This document shows positions 44,512-56,187 of a stretch of DNA of 64,000 nucleotides, piece after piece; within the stretch, counting starts at the first letter, position 1; each line of letters opens with the position of its first letter. A program made the translations under genes and the position numbers. The notes beneath the pieces are model-generated. The model had not been told where the DNA came from and ran no database searches. It saw nothing but the letters and a program-made list of their open reading frames with translations. The stretch comes from Ashinkailepas kermadecensis (Eukaryota; Arthropoda; Thecostraca; Neolepadidae): contig JAOTOM010004685.1 of assembly GCA_034440615.1 (NCBI GenBank), forward strand, positions 150,001 through 214,000, read 5' to 3'.

Positions 44512-46136
44512 CTGCGGAACACGGACCACCATCGGCGCGGCTGACGCAGAAGGTCTGATGCCACTGATCTCCAACGGCCCGGGTGGCACAGATGGTCTGA
44601 TATCATGGACCTCTACCGGTACAGCTGGTGCAGACGACACAAAGCCAGCACACAGGCGCTCATGCCCATGGCGGAGAACCATGGAACAGTATGAGTGGTT
44701 GTGCGGAATGTGAAATACAATTGCGAAGTTTAAGTGTGGGGTGATTTTGTCACAATGCCGTAATGAAGCGAACAAATCGCACAGGCATGTGGGAGTTGGA
44801 AGCGAAACTTAGTTAGTTAGTTATTTTGGCTTTAGGGCGCTTCGACCAGAGTTGATCACTCGCGCCCAGGAAGCGAAACTTGACTATGCATCAAGCCCGA
44901 GATGAAAATTCGTCGAAAAGCTATTAGTGGTATGATGTGAATATCATGAGCATTGCGCTAACACTCGCCTAACGAGATCACTTCAGCATATTTCCCTATC
45001 GTGGAGGGTTGCCACCTCCTCGCCATTTCGCTGCTAATTGAGCTAGATGCATGAAACAGAACAGACAGCGCATTGGTTCAATCACATCATATCCAATGAC
45101 ATCCAACATGACCTGGTAGGTTAACCTTTGATGCGTTGGTCAGGTCGAGGATACAAATTTGGAGAAAATAGTATACTCTCAGCTGAAACCATTATCCTGT
45201 TTTAAAAAACCTCGCAACCCCCACTTCCCAAAAGAAATGGACACGTGCATGTAGATCTGGACATGACCTATCGAGTGGTATCCCACACATGATCCGACCC
45301 CAAGAAAAGCCTCAGACCAGATCAAAGGTGCACCTGACCACATTTGAAATATTATATATTATATACTTGATATTTTAAGCAAAATCGTGAAGTGTTATCC
45401 AACAACAGTTCAAATGACTTATAGGGATGGAAGTGGGTGCTGAACTCACATTCCTGCTGTAATGGACCATCCGAGGGCATTCAAGACTTGAGGTCATCCA
45501 AGATAATTGACCTTAGATTACCTCGGATCTCTTTCGAATATGGGACCATGCTGAGGTGAGCTTTGGTGTGGAATTCGAATCTAGCCACCAATTTTACCCC
45601 ACAAAATAAAAATTGGATTTTAAGAGAAAATTTATAGCATGGGATAAACACTTGGACCTGATATGGTACCTTCAATGAATCATAATGCTACGTGCGACGC
45701 GCCATTAGAGTGGAAAGATCCGAATGAACACGTTGGCAAGTAGTTCGTTCGCATATGTGCAGAAGATGTCAAAATTTGCAAGAAAAAGCGCCTTCGAGCG
45801 CCTATTCGGCGACGAGTGTGCTGCAATGATCTCAGTGTCCCGACCTGCATCGAGCGGCTGGGAGAAGAATGCCACCGTGCAGCCACGACACGGCCAATCG
45901 TGCTGCCAGCACAAACTGCATGCCTTGCAGCACCCACCTTCTTTCATTATGCATCACATTGACCAATGTTCAGGCAACAACCTCGCAACCTTACGCCTGT
46001 GCCCACGTGCCAGGACGCTCTTCCGACCGGAGTGCCTCAGCGTCATGTCCCGTGTTCTAGCCCGAGTTCCGTCCTGGCCTCGGTGCGGCCTGCCCTGATC
46101 AGAGTCCCCTGTCCTGACCCGGCGTCCTGCCCTGAC

Positions 46137-46327
46137 CTGAGTGCCGTGTTCTCGTCCACCAGCTCGGTGAGGTGGCGTTGCACCAGGTTGATGTACTGGT
46201 TCTGTTCGGCCACCTGGCGGTCCCGCACATCGATCTGCCGCTGTCTCTCCTTGATGTCGGCCACCGCCTCCGTCAGGCCGAACTCGCCTTCCATCACCTC
46301 ACGCAGCCGGGCCGTCAGCTCCGTCAC
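46137..46327 (-). CDS. cep290: CEP290 exon 10 (most diagnostic exon)
   Basis: Acceptor TGACCTCAG, donor CTCAG/GTCAGG. Codes for VTELTARLREVMEGEFGLTE, then AVADIKERQRQIDVRDRQ and HLTELVDENTALR. Human CEP290 has GVYGLEDAVVEIKNCKNQIK, IRDREIE and FLDENEALR in the same spacing. This exon made the gene identification. Confidence 0.93.
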
Positions 46328-46432
46328 CTGAGGTCACACATCAGGTCAGGTCAGGTCACATCAGGCCAAACTCGTCTTCCATCACCTCACACAGCCGGGC
46401 CGTCAGCTCCGTCACCTGAGTTCACATGTCAG
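46265..46432. repeat. 88-bp duplication of the exon 10 start and acceptor
   Basis: The first ~65 bases of exon 10 and its acceptor are repeated once upstream on the gene's strand, about 88 bases away and about 90% alike. Used as an exon, the outer copy meets a stop after about 20 codons. Confidence 0.9.
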
Positions 46433-47294
46433 GTCATGCCGTGCGATGTCGGTTCAGACACTGATACTGCACAGTCGTGGGTGCCGCCATCTATGCATGT
46501 CTGGCCATATTGGGTGACATTAGTAGCCAAGTCAGACAATTGTGCGGCGATCGTCCGCTTGGCTACCCGATGCCAGGAGGGGCCACATTGTGAAGTCTGA
46601 TCGTGAACTTAGTCAGTTGAAAAAAAATACTCAGATGCGTCAACCCCATCCTCCCCACACACAGACATATTCCTGACCATCCGCCTCACCGCTCGTGACC
46701 AGATACCATTAGACGAATCCATCCGAAATCACTTCTTCCAAACGTCTCCGGTACATTTCAACATGATGTATCGACGAAAGCGCTAGGTGAACTGGGGAAA
46801 GCACAGATTGACCGGGTTCCTCCGCCGAGAAGCGTGGGCGAGTGTTTCAGATCTCGAGAGGTCAGCCGGTGTGGTTGGATGACATCGAGCGAGGATGATG
46901 TTCCGCCAGATGTAGGAAGGACTGAATTTGTGTCGAAAATGGTAGTCGCCAGATGGCGGGACGGTACGGGAGATATATTTTCGGAGCGACAGATAATATT
47001 GAGCAATTGAACGACGGGACTTCAGTGAAATAAAAGCGGCGTGGAATTTATTGACTACCTGTGACGTTGTCGTGGCGTTGGGCGATCATGTTGCCGTACA
47101 ATAATCCGATGGAAAGGCAAACGTTGGTAATGAAACGAGGAGAAATCGGCGAAAGTAATCAAACCTTTTCTCAGACGTATGGATATGTTGGATTGTTTCA
47201 AATCGTGCTTAATCAAGTCCATTTAGTACGGCTGAGTACTTCATCGGCGGTATATATTCTGCCTCAGCTGGTCTTTGTGGCATAACAGCCACGG

Positions 47295-47650
47295 GTCCTC
47301 ACCTGATCGTTGTACCCCGCCGCCTGCCGCTCGGTGTGTTCCAGTTGCTCAGGCAGTCGCGAGTCCTCACCCGATCGTTGTACCCCGCTGCCTGCCGCTC
47401 GGTGTGTTCCAGTTGCTCAGACAGTCGCGAGTCCTCACCTGATCGTTGTACTCCGCCGCCTGCCGCTCGGTGTGTTCCAGTTGCTCCGACAGTCGCGAGT
47501 CCTCCCCTGATTGTTGTACCCCCCCCCCCGGTGTTTTGCTTTCTGCCGCTCGGTGTGTTCCAGTGCTCAGGGCAGTCCTCACATCGTTGACCGCGCCTGC
47601 CGCTCGGTGTGCTCAAGTTGCTCCGACAGCTGTCGCACCTGTGCCTCTGA
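47295..47650. repeat. About 77-bp repeats of the exon 9 3' end and donor
   Basis: Five copies of the segment coding for SEQLEHTERQA followed, in the better copies, by YNDQ/GTGAGG. One copy carries a run of ten C and another lacks bases around the donor. The true exon 9 is the copy nearest 47.6 kb. Confidence 0.9.
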
Positions 47651-47702
47651 CCTGGCCAGGTCAGCACGCACGGCCAGCAGCGAGGTCCGAGCTGGGTCGT
47701 CC
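47592..47702 (-). CDS. cep290: CEP290 exon 9 (3' border damaged or uncertain)
   Basis: Acceptor ATTTTAG. Codes for DDPARTSLLAVRADLARSEA and on to QLSEQLEHTERQA. The expected end, by comparison with the downstream copies, is YNDQ/GTGAGG in phase 0. In this first copy the end is rearranged: GTCAACGATGTGAGG gives only phase-2 donors and then an in-frame stop. The phase therefore does not match exon 10. Either a real lesion or an assembly error in the repeat. Confidence 0.75.
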
Positions 47703-48109
47703 CTAAAATTAGGTCAGGACAAGCTAAGTAACGTCAACCCACACCGCTAGCAAGGTCCAAGCCGAGTCATCCCTGCACGAGTTAGACCAGGTCATATCAG
47801 ACCAGGTCACGTGAAGTCGGATGGCACCAGCAGCGTGGAAGTTTGAGTCTATTGTATCCGTGTACATACATGTAGCTATTGCATCCGTGTACAATAGCTA
47901 AGATCAGGTCCGATCAGGTCTTTAGGTCAGATATGGTCAGAACATCAGCAGAGGTCATCACTGCGGTCACGTTTAGATCACCAGGTGCAGTTTTCTGCTG
48001 AGCAGATGGTCAGACTGGGTCAAACATTCACGTCCCATGGTCTATTATTTCATATGTCAGTTCAGAACGAGAGACAATCGCAATGATCCGAAGTAACCGC
48101 TCGCTGAAC

Positions 48110-49935
48110 TGACCTGACCGGCTGTACCGCTCCCACTGGGCCGGACCTCACCTGACACGGCGCTTCCCATCCTCACTGAACTTACACGGCATTTCCTATC
48201 CTCACTGACCTGGCACGGTGTATACCGCTCTCATTGACAAGTGTCTGTACCATTCACACTGACTCGGCACGATCTGTACCGCTTCTACTGACCTGACACG
48301 GTCTGCACTACTCCCACTGACCCGGCTCTGACCTGACACGATCTGTACCGCCCCCACTGACCTGACACGATCTGTACCGCCCCCACTGACCCGGGTCTGA
48401 CCTGACACGATCTGTACCGCCCCCACTGACCCGAGTCTGACCTGACCGCGTCTGTACCGCCCCCACTGACCTGACACGATCTGTACCGCCCCCACTGACC
48501 CGAGTCTGACCTGACACGATCTGTACCGCCCCCACTGACCCGGGTCTGACCTGACCGCGTCTGTACCGCCCCCACTGACCCGTGTCTTACCTGACACGAT
48601 CTGTACCGCCCCCACTAACCCGGGTCTGACCTTACACGATCTGTACCGCCCCTACTGATCCGGGTCTGACCTGACCGCGTCTGTACCGCCCGCACTGACC
48701 CGGGTCTGACCTGACCGCGTCTGTACCGCCCCCACTGACCCGGGTCTGACCTGACACGCGTCTGTACCGCCCCCACTGACCCGAGTCTGACCTGACACGA
48801 TCTGTACCGCCCTCCCCCACTAACCCGAGTCTGACCTGACACGATCTGTACCGCCCCCACTGACCCGAGTCTGACCTGACACGATCTGTACCGCCCCCAC
48901 TGACCCGAGTCTGACCTGACACGATCTGTACCGCCCCCACTGACCCGGGTCTGACCTGACACGATCTGTACCGCCCCCACTGACCTGACACGATCTGTAC
49001 CGCCCCCACTGACCCGAGTCTGACCTGACACGATCTGTACCGCCCCCACTGACCCGAGTCTGACCTGACACGATCTGTACCGCCCCCACTGACCCGGGTC
49101 TAACCTGACCGCGTCTGTACCGCCCCCACTGACCTTACACGATCTGTACCGCCCCCACTGACCCGAGTCTGACCTGACACGATCTGTACCCCCCCCTTTG
49201 ACCCGGTCTGACCCGACACGATCTGTACCCCCCCACTACCCCCACTGACCCGAGTCTGACCTGACACGATCTGTACCGCCCTTGACCTGACCGGTCTGTA
49301 CCGCCCCCGGTCTACCTGACACGTTGTACCCCCCCACTAACCTGACACGATCTGTACCGCCCCCACTGACCCGAGTCTGACCTGACACGATCTGTACCGC
49401 CCCTACTGATCCGAGTCTGACCTGACCGCGTCTGACCGCCCCCACTGACCCGGTCTGACCCGACACGATTTGTACCGCCCACTGACCTGACACGATCTGT
49501 ACCGCCCCCACTGACCCGAGTCTGACCTGACACGATCTGTACCGCCCCCACTGACCCGGGTCTGACCTTACACGATCTGTACCGCCCCTACTGACCCGGG
49601 TCTGACCTGACCGCGTCTGTACCGCCCCCACTGACCCGGGTCTGACCTGACACGATCTGTACCGCCCCCACTGACCTGACACGATCTGTACCGCCCCCAC
49701 TGACCTGACACGATCTGTACCGCCTCCCACTGACTGCCTGACCCACGGGTCTGACCTGACTCTGTACCGCCCCCACTGACCTGGGTCTAACCTGACCGCG
49801 TCTGTACCGCCCCCACTGACCTGACACGATCTGTACCGACCCCACTGACCCGGGTCTGACCTGACACGATATGTACCGCCCCACTGGCCCGAGTCTGACC
49901 TGACAGGGTCTGTGCAGTGCACCACCTCCACTGAC
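48110..49935. repeat. 29/40-bp satellite array downstream of the exon 8 donor
   Basis: About 45 units of cccccactgacccgagtctg plus acctgacacgatctgtaccg (40 bp), or a 29-bp form lacking the middle part. Occasional gaccgcgtc variants. It abuts exon 8, and its cactgacccggg segment equals the exon 8 donor region. Confidence 0.94.
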
Positions 49936-50111
49936 CCGGGCCGGGCGCTGTTGAGTCTGTTCTGCTCCAGCAGCTGCGCGGTGGCCTCCATGTCGGCGGT
50001 GGCGCGGCGCAGGTCGGCCTGCTGCGCCGACAGCTGGCGCCGCTGATGCTCACACTGCTGCTGCAGCTCGGCCAGCCGGCGCCGGTCACAGTCAACGTCA
50101 GACGACGTCAG
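49936..50111 (-). CDS. cep290: CEP290 exon 8, its acceptor lying inside a tandem array
   Basis: Acceptor CTGTCTCGGCAG, donor CCCGG/GTCAGT. Begins LTSSDVDCDRRRLAELQQQC; human has LDADKSNVMALQQG at the same place after NAQ. The first ~41 coding bases and the acceptor belong to a repeat unit present six more times upstream. The donor sequence is also shared with the long array downstream. Confidence 0.88.
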
Positions 50112-50745
50112 CTGCCGAGACAGGCAGGTCAGCTGACAGGACCTGAAGGCCAGCCGGCGCCGGTCACAGTCAACGTCAGACGACGTCAGCTGCCGAGACA
50201 GGCAGGTCAGCCGACGATACAGACAGGTCAGCCGACGGGACCTGAAGGCCAGCCGGCGCCGGTCACAGTCAACGTCAGACGACGTCAGCTGCCGAGACAG
50301 ACAGGTCCTGAAGGCCAGCCGGCGCCGGTCACAGTCAACGTCAGACGACGTCAGCTGCCGAGACAGGCAGGTCAGCTGACGGGACCTGAAGGCCAGCCGG
50401 CGCCGGTCACAGTCAACGTCAGACGACGTCAGCTGCCGAGACAGGCAGGTCAGCCGACGATACAGACAGGTCAGCCGACGGGACCTGAAGGCCAGCCGGC
50501 GCCGGTCACAGTCAACGTCAGACGACGTCAGCTGCCGAGACAGGCAGGTCAGCTGACGGGACCTGAAGGCCAGCCGGCGCCGGTCACAGTCAACGTCAGA
50601 CGACGTCAGCTGCCGAGACAGGCAGGTCAGCTGACGGGACAGGCAGGTCAGCCGACGGGACCTGAAGGCCAGCTGACGATACAGACAGGTCAGCCGACGG
50701 GAACTGAAGGCCAGCTGACGATACAGACAAGTCGGGTGATGGGAC
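50070..50745. repeat. 66/78/99-bp array carrying seven copies of the exon 8 acceptor
   Basis: Copies start near 50071, 50149, 50248, 50314, 50392, 50491 and 50569, so spacings are 78, 99, 66, 78, 99 and 78, all multiples of three. Each contains, on the gene's strand, CTGTCTCGGCAG followed by the exon's first ~41 bases. Degenerate half-units continue to about 50745. Confidence 0.95.
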
Positions 50746-51129
50746 AAGCAGGTCGGCTGAGCATATGAAGTAAGGCTATGATTGCAACATTTAGACCAGT
50801 TGTGGGTAGAATCAAATCAGCATTAAACAGAGTACTGGGCTGACCGCTGGCTGCCCAGTCAGGCAGCGACGGACGTCGGGGTCAGAGGAAAGCCGGCGTA
50901 GACGAACACACAAATCACATGTGGCATGAGACATGTGACATTTGTTTCTTCATATCGGAGTATCGATGTTCGCAAATCATGCGCCAGCAAGGTTGCCAGC
51001 GTGTTGATCATTGTGAAGTAAGCCGGCATACGTTGGCGCTTTGACTCGTGTGGTGACATACTGGTTAGGGAAAGGCTCACTTTTTCTCGTCATGCAGCAT
51101 GTTTCCTGCGTTTTGGCGCGCTTTGGGCT

Positions 51130-51540
51130 AGCTTGCAGCATATTATCTGAGTGTTGGACCGACTTAGTCTCTTTGTAGCACGCTATCTGGGCGTTGCCGC
51201 ATCTTAGTCTCTCTATAGCACTCTACCTGAACGTTGGCGTACTTTAGTCTCCTGCTCACCTTACCTGAACGTTGTGGAGCTTTAGTTCCCTTGCAACATG
51301 CCACCTGTGTGTTGGAATAATTTAGTTCCTCGGTAGCACGTTGCATGGCATTGGCGTGCTTTAGTGCTCCTACGGCACGCTACCTGGGTGTCGGAACGCC
51401 TTAGGTCCTCGGTAGCACTCTACCTGGCATTGATGTGCTTTAGTGTCTATGCAGCACGGCCCTGGGTGTTGGAATGCTTCAGTCCCTCGGTAGCACGCCA
51501 CCTGGGCATCGGCGCGCTGTAGCTATCTGCAGCACGTTAC
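51130..51540. repeat. About 50-bp diverged repeats of the exon 7 donor
   Basis: About eight diverged copies of the junction AACGCGCAG/GTAACGTGCTGC with preceding exon bases. Downstream copies read like ELNYSNTQVACCKG in the exon frame. Older and more diverged than the other arrays. Confidence 0.85.
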
Positions 51541-51752
51541 CTGCGCGTTGGCTTGCTTCAGCTCAGCCTGCAGGGTCTCTATCTCGGTGTCGCGACTGGC
51601 GATGAGTCGTTTGAACTCCTCGGTGCGCTGCTCCACGATGGTGGACAGCTGATCGAACTGACGGTCCCGCCGAGCCTTGACGGCCTGCAGCTCGGCCACC
51701 TGTGCCTCCAGCCGCTGTCTGGCCTGGGTCTCCGCCACACTGCCGCCGCCCT
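51541..51752 (-). CDS. cep290: CEP290 exon 7
   Basis: Acceptor CTGCCAG, donor CGCAG/GTAACG. Begins GGGSVAETQARQRLEAQVAE and ends ELKQANAQ, which matches human LREKLKNAQ exactly at the exon border. Diverged copies of this exon's 3' end and donor form the repeat just downstream (51.13-51.53 kb). Confidence 0.88.
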
Positions 51753-52293
51753 CTGGCAGGTCAGGTCCGATCAGGTCACGTCAGATCAGGTCAGGTTACG
51801 GCCACCTGATGTTGGCATGCAGGTGGCATACGGCCACCTGTACGGCCACCTGCATGTTGAGGCATGCAGTCCCGTGAATATGCATAGATGGTTGGACCAG
51901 GCAAGATCATGGTCACCCTCAAACAGGTAAGATTCGGCAGGGACGTACGATTACCTTCAAGACCACATACTTGACTGTATACATGTGCAGTTATATTGGC
52001 TCGATTTCTTCGCGGGAACGGTTTCCGCCCCTTCCCATGGTGCGTCAAAAACTTGGCATTAAATTTCCTCCGAGGTACAGCAAACAAATAGCTATAAGGA
52101 AATATAGTATGTATAAAAATAATAATACAAAATTTAAAGAAGCACTCAGGATGTCGAACAGCGGATAATTACAAGTCTTCCTTTCTCCTAGAACGAAATG
52201 GTGTTTTATTGTCCTGTTCGTGACGAGTGCTTCAGAGTAACAGCAGTTGACGCCACGCCGTCCGAGTGGACAGTGGGGCGGCTTCCATGCTCA

Positions 52294-52461
52294 CCCTGCT
52301 GCAGGGTGGCCGGGCGCGCCTGCTTCCTGAACTCCTCGAACTCGGCCGTCATCGTCTCGATCTGCTGCGTGGCGTCCCTCAGCTGGTCCCGCAGTGACGC
52401 CACCTGGCTCTTCAGCTCGGAGCTTTCCCGGTCGTGCGCCTGTTGGCGAGCCAGGGCTTCA
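52294..52461 (-). CDS. cep290: CEP290 exon 6
   Basis: Codes for EALARQQAHDRESSELKSQV and on to PATLQQ, donor CAGG/GTGAGC, phase 1. The acceptor is uncertain. The nearest AG (CTGTTAAG) gives a phase that does not fit exon 5, so either the 5' border or the exon 5 donor is slightly off. Confidence 0.75.
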
Positions 52462-53505
52462 CTTAACAGCCACACCGGGGGAGAGGTCGCATTTTGTGAC
52501 GCCACACACGGCACGTCAAAACTGGGAAGACGACAGCTAGTCGAGAGGTCGTATCTGCAAACAGCAGGCAACGCCTGAACTCACGCCTCGAGGGGGGGGG
52601 GGGAAGTCGCAAATTCTGAGAGTGGACGACAATAGACGAGCATTTCAACCACAATGTTCGTCATATCGCTCACGCATCGTTGCCGATCTAGCCAATATAA
52701 CATTACCACACACACACACACGTGCACATGCACACTTTCACCACAGAGCCACTCACGTTGCGGTCTAGATAATTGCCATCCAATCGCTATACAGCTCCTG
52801 TCATCGCCATTGGCCATCACTCATCGTCACTCATCAATCATGCAACCAGCGTAGGCCGTCACACCACACAATCACCTCAACGCGATCACACCATTACTAC
52901 ACCATTACCATGAAGCCACCACCTCATAAACGCAATGCACATGTGATCAGCACGTCATAATCATAATACACTATGTCGTCATAATCAAATAACTGCATAG
53001 CCCCTGCCCAATCGCTGTAATTGTGTCAGCCACCATATAACAGCTATATACCCACTATACAATCACCACCTAATGAACAGCTAGAAGGTCTCATGTGCTC
53101 TAAATGAACAACCATTCAACCACCACGACGCCAACCACCGCATAATAATTGCACGTTCGCTGCATAATCACTACCTAATTAATGATATGTCACTGTGATT
53201 GCCATACAATGACGACAAAATCAGCACGACTACCGTAAAATCACGACAGAATACATGTCCACAAGCATCAGATCGACGGTCCCAACGCAATAAACACGTA
53301 GCTTGCCAACATATAACCACCGATCACGGAGATGACACCGAGAGGACACCGAGAAGTCAGCGCGAGGACACCGAGAGGACACAAGAGACCGAGAGAACGC
53401 AAGAGACTGAGAGAAGACCAAGAAGTCACCGAGAGGACCGAGAACACCGAGAGGACCGACAAGACACCGAGAGGAGCGCTGTCAGAGCGCGAGGCGTCCG
53501 CTCAC

Positions 53506-53592
53506 CTCGACGTCGTCCAGCAGGACGTTGATGTACTGGTTCTTCTGCCGGATCAGCTCCGCGTACTGGTGTTCGCCGACCTCCTCCGGGTC
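53506..53592 (-). CDS. cep290: CEP290 exon 5
   Basis: Short exon of 87 bases with acceptor TTCACAG and donor GTCGAG/GTGAGC. Codes for DPEEVGEHQYAELIRQKNQY followed by INVLLDDVE, matching human KNYELIQYLDEIQTL. Phase 0 at both ends as called. Confidence 0.85.
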
Positions 53593-53943
53593 CTGTGAAT
53601 CGTGCTCGAGTGTCGGTGGTGCCTCCATGACGATGACGCTCCGATGAGCGTTTACGGTGCATTGTACACGACGTGACACAACCTCTCAGGCGAATACTTT
53701 GTGGCTATCAGATCCATCATAGTCACAAGAAAACGATTCATCGTCACAAGAAAACGATGCTTGCCGTTCAGCATCACACTACTGTGGCGCCACTCACACT
53801 GGCACGATTCAAAATGTGTGGACAGATCAATATAAATTCACCAGCTCTACTTACTGGTAGAGCATTACAGCTTCCCTGCAGTGGGTAGCGTAAGGGGCGT
53901 GCTGAAGGCACGAGTCTGGGTGCTGTCACGAGCCCAACAGTAC

Positions 53944-54054
53944 CGATCTGGAGTCGTAGGTGCGCCGCATGTCGTCCATCGTTTCATTGAGCTGGTCTAG
54001 CTGACGTCGCAGCTCACGTCGCTCCGACTCCGCCTCCTCCAGCCGCGACGTGAG
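53944..54054 (-). CDS. cep290: CEP290 exon 4
   Basis: Acceptor ATTCTCAG, donor GATCG/GTACTG. Codes for LTSRLEEAESERRELRRQLD and ends TYDSRS. It matches the human region NEEAENENSKLRRENKRL. Phase 0 at both ends. Confidence 0.85.
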
Positions 54055-54223
54055 CTGAGAATGACACAAATCCAACCGTGACACCCTCATCACCTCCCAG
54101 CCTGCAGATCAGCTCACTACGTGTCATGGTCATAGACAGGTCACAGCCGGTGCAGTGACTTGGTGGTGATGGCCTACGGCTTATTCTCCCATCACAGCCG
54201 GCTTCAAACCCAACACCTCGCAC

Positions 54224-54345
54224 CTTGTCATTCTCACGCTTCTCGTCATCCAGCTGACGGTGTTTTGCTTTGAGGTCCTTTCTGAGTTGATTTCGCGTGG
54301 TTTGCAGCTCGTCCACCTCGGCCCGCAGGTCAACTCCTCGGGCAT
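54224..54345 (-). CDS. cep290: CEP290 exon 3
   Basis: Acceptor TACCACAG, donor ACAAG/GTGCGA. Codes for ARGVDLRAEVDELQTTRNQL and a following KAKHRQLDDEKREND segment. Phases fit exon 2 (1) and exon 4 (0). A heptad-type coiled coil. Confidence 0.85.
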
Positions 54346-54551
54346 CTGTGGTACAAATCAGACCATGTGGTAACACTTAATCACACACAATCGCTCTGCA
54401 TCGAAGACGTCATATGGACGGCATGTCACTCAACTTTCGTTAGCAGAAGTAGCTGCCTTCCATGTGATCATACAGTCTTAGCTATGGTTGTAGGGCATGA
54501 CATTTTCATAGCAGATCCTACAACCTTCCTCCAGATGGACAGCCAACACAC

Positions 54552-54672
54552 CTGTACTTTTGGTCTTGTACTTGTTGACCAGTTTTTGAAGCTCGGCGTT
54601 CCGCTGTTTTAGCTCCTCATCTTCGCCAGCCGTTTCTGCAAGTTTCTCCAACTCCTCGACTGCCACAGAGAG
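54552..54672 (-). CDS. cep290: CEP290 exon 2
   Basis: Acceptor TTTGTAG, donor ACAG/GTGTGT. Codes for LSVAVEELEKLAETAGEDEE and onward, a charged coiled coil matching human LALEEVEKAGEEQ. Enters in phase 0 and leaves in phase 1. Confidence 0.85.
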
Positions 54673-54952
54673 CTACAAACACATGGAGCTTAGAAAGAAA
54701 ACATGTATCATGCACCATGAAGTCAATATACCATCACATAAATTAATACAATACATGAATGCATGCTTGAATGACCATCCCAGTCACAAAATATGAACCA
54801 ACGAAACAACTGATACATGCAGTCACATGCATAGTGCCCTGTGCTAAGGATGTTCAAGCAATAATAGTCACAATATGCATAATAAAACTGCATCATTAGT
54901 CATAGCATGTCAAAAATTGGCGAATGGATGCCTGGGCAAAACATTAAATTAC

Positions 54953-55138
54953 CTGCTCCTGCTTTGCTCTCATCACATGCTGGACCAGAAGGAACAGGTG
55001 CATGAGCTGCCTGCCCTCCAGCTGTTCTTCCACATCATCACCCACATCATTCAGCCCAGAGTAGAGTTTTTCCAGCTCTACCTCAGAGGTATGGCTGATG
55101 GAATGGCCCAGCAACTGCTCCAGCTCGAGACCTCCCAT
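54953..55138 (-). CDS. cep290: CEP290 exon 1 (first recognised coding exon)
   Basis: Encodes 62 codons beginning ATG at 55138 (MGGLELEQLLGH) and ending MRAKQEQ before a GTAATT donor, phase 0. The stretch LEGRQLMHLFLLVQHVMRAK matches the N-terminal region of human CEP290 (ENVIHLFRITQSLMKMKAQE). An AG lies just before the ATG, so this could be an internal exon with a further short upstream exon for the human W-containing N-terminus. I could not find such an exon. Confidence 0.75.
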
Positions 55139-56109
55139 CTTCTCATTATATGTAAGAGTAGCCAAGGTGATAGCACTACATGTGTGCCCAGGACATCATA
55201 CTAACTTCAGTCCCATCACTCATTGGTCTTCAGAAGGTTAGAGGCAGAGGCATTGCTGAGCAGTCAAAATATCACACCTGGAAATCCAACAAGAAATAAT
55301 TGTTATCTGATTCCATTTGTTTACACAAACACATCTGCTGGAAGAATACCATTGAAAGCACGACCAGATATACTTCAAATGACATTTCACATCACATGGT
55401 ACTGGTCCGGCGAATTCATGTCTAAAATAATCATGTACATTCATACTGATACTGAAAACAGCCAAAAAGAACCTGATTTCAACATAAAAATAAACAATTC
55501 ACACACACAAATAGAGGACAGCACAACCATCAGTTATGGAAATACTGATGCAACATGTCTTGCAAGTCCCACCACATTCACATCACAATTACAAGGCAAG
55601 TGTTGCTGTTGGAGCAAGTGTCATCTGGTATGTGTACCTGGTTTACAATAGCATGTGCTTTCAAGATGTTGCAGTAGCTGAAGTCTGTTGATAATAGCAA
55701 TCTGTGTGTCTTCCAGATCAGTTCAATCACACAGTATGCATAACTTTTCTCCTTTTTTTGGCCAGTTTTAATTATTGGTCATAATTATCAACGAGTTTTA
55801 TAAACGATCCACAGGACTCAAGGTCTTATGGGTGAGACACTTATTGATAAATAATCGCTGCCTCCAGCAAAATGGTGAACTGCTCATTGAAACAAGATCA
55901 TATAATAGTTGAACATGAGCATAAAACTCAGGTAGGTAAAAGGGTAGTAACCAAACATCAGAATAGAGCAGGCTGAAGGTGTCTTGCAAAACATTTTGGC
56001 ATCATGCTTCTAGATGTAGGAATGCTCAGATGGTTTTCATTCTTAACAGCATCATGCTTATAACTGCTATACACATAGTATAGAAGATAATTAAGGCAAG
56101 CTTTTAGGG

Positions 56110-56187
56110 ACCTCATCCCATTGATCATTCCACCATAAGCCACTTTATGACTTTATGACTTAGGTGGAATGGTCAATGAGATGAGGC
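56110..56187. repeat. Imperfect inverted repeat, 25-bp arms
   Basis: acctcatcccattgatcatt plus ccacc (56110-56134) faces ggtggaatggtcaatgagat plus gaggc (56163-56187); about 22 of 25 positions pair, with a 28-base loop. May be a foldback element or the remnant of one. Confidence 0.85.
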
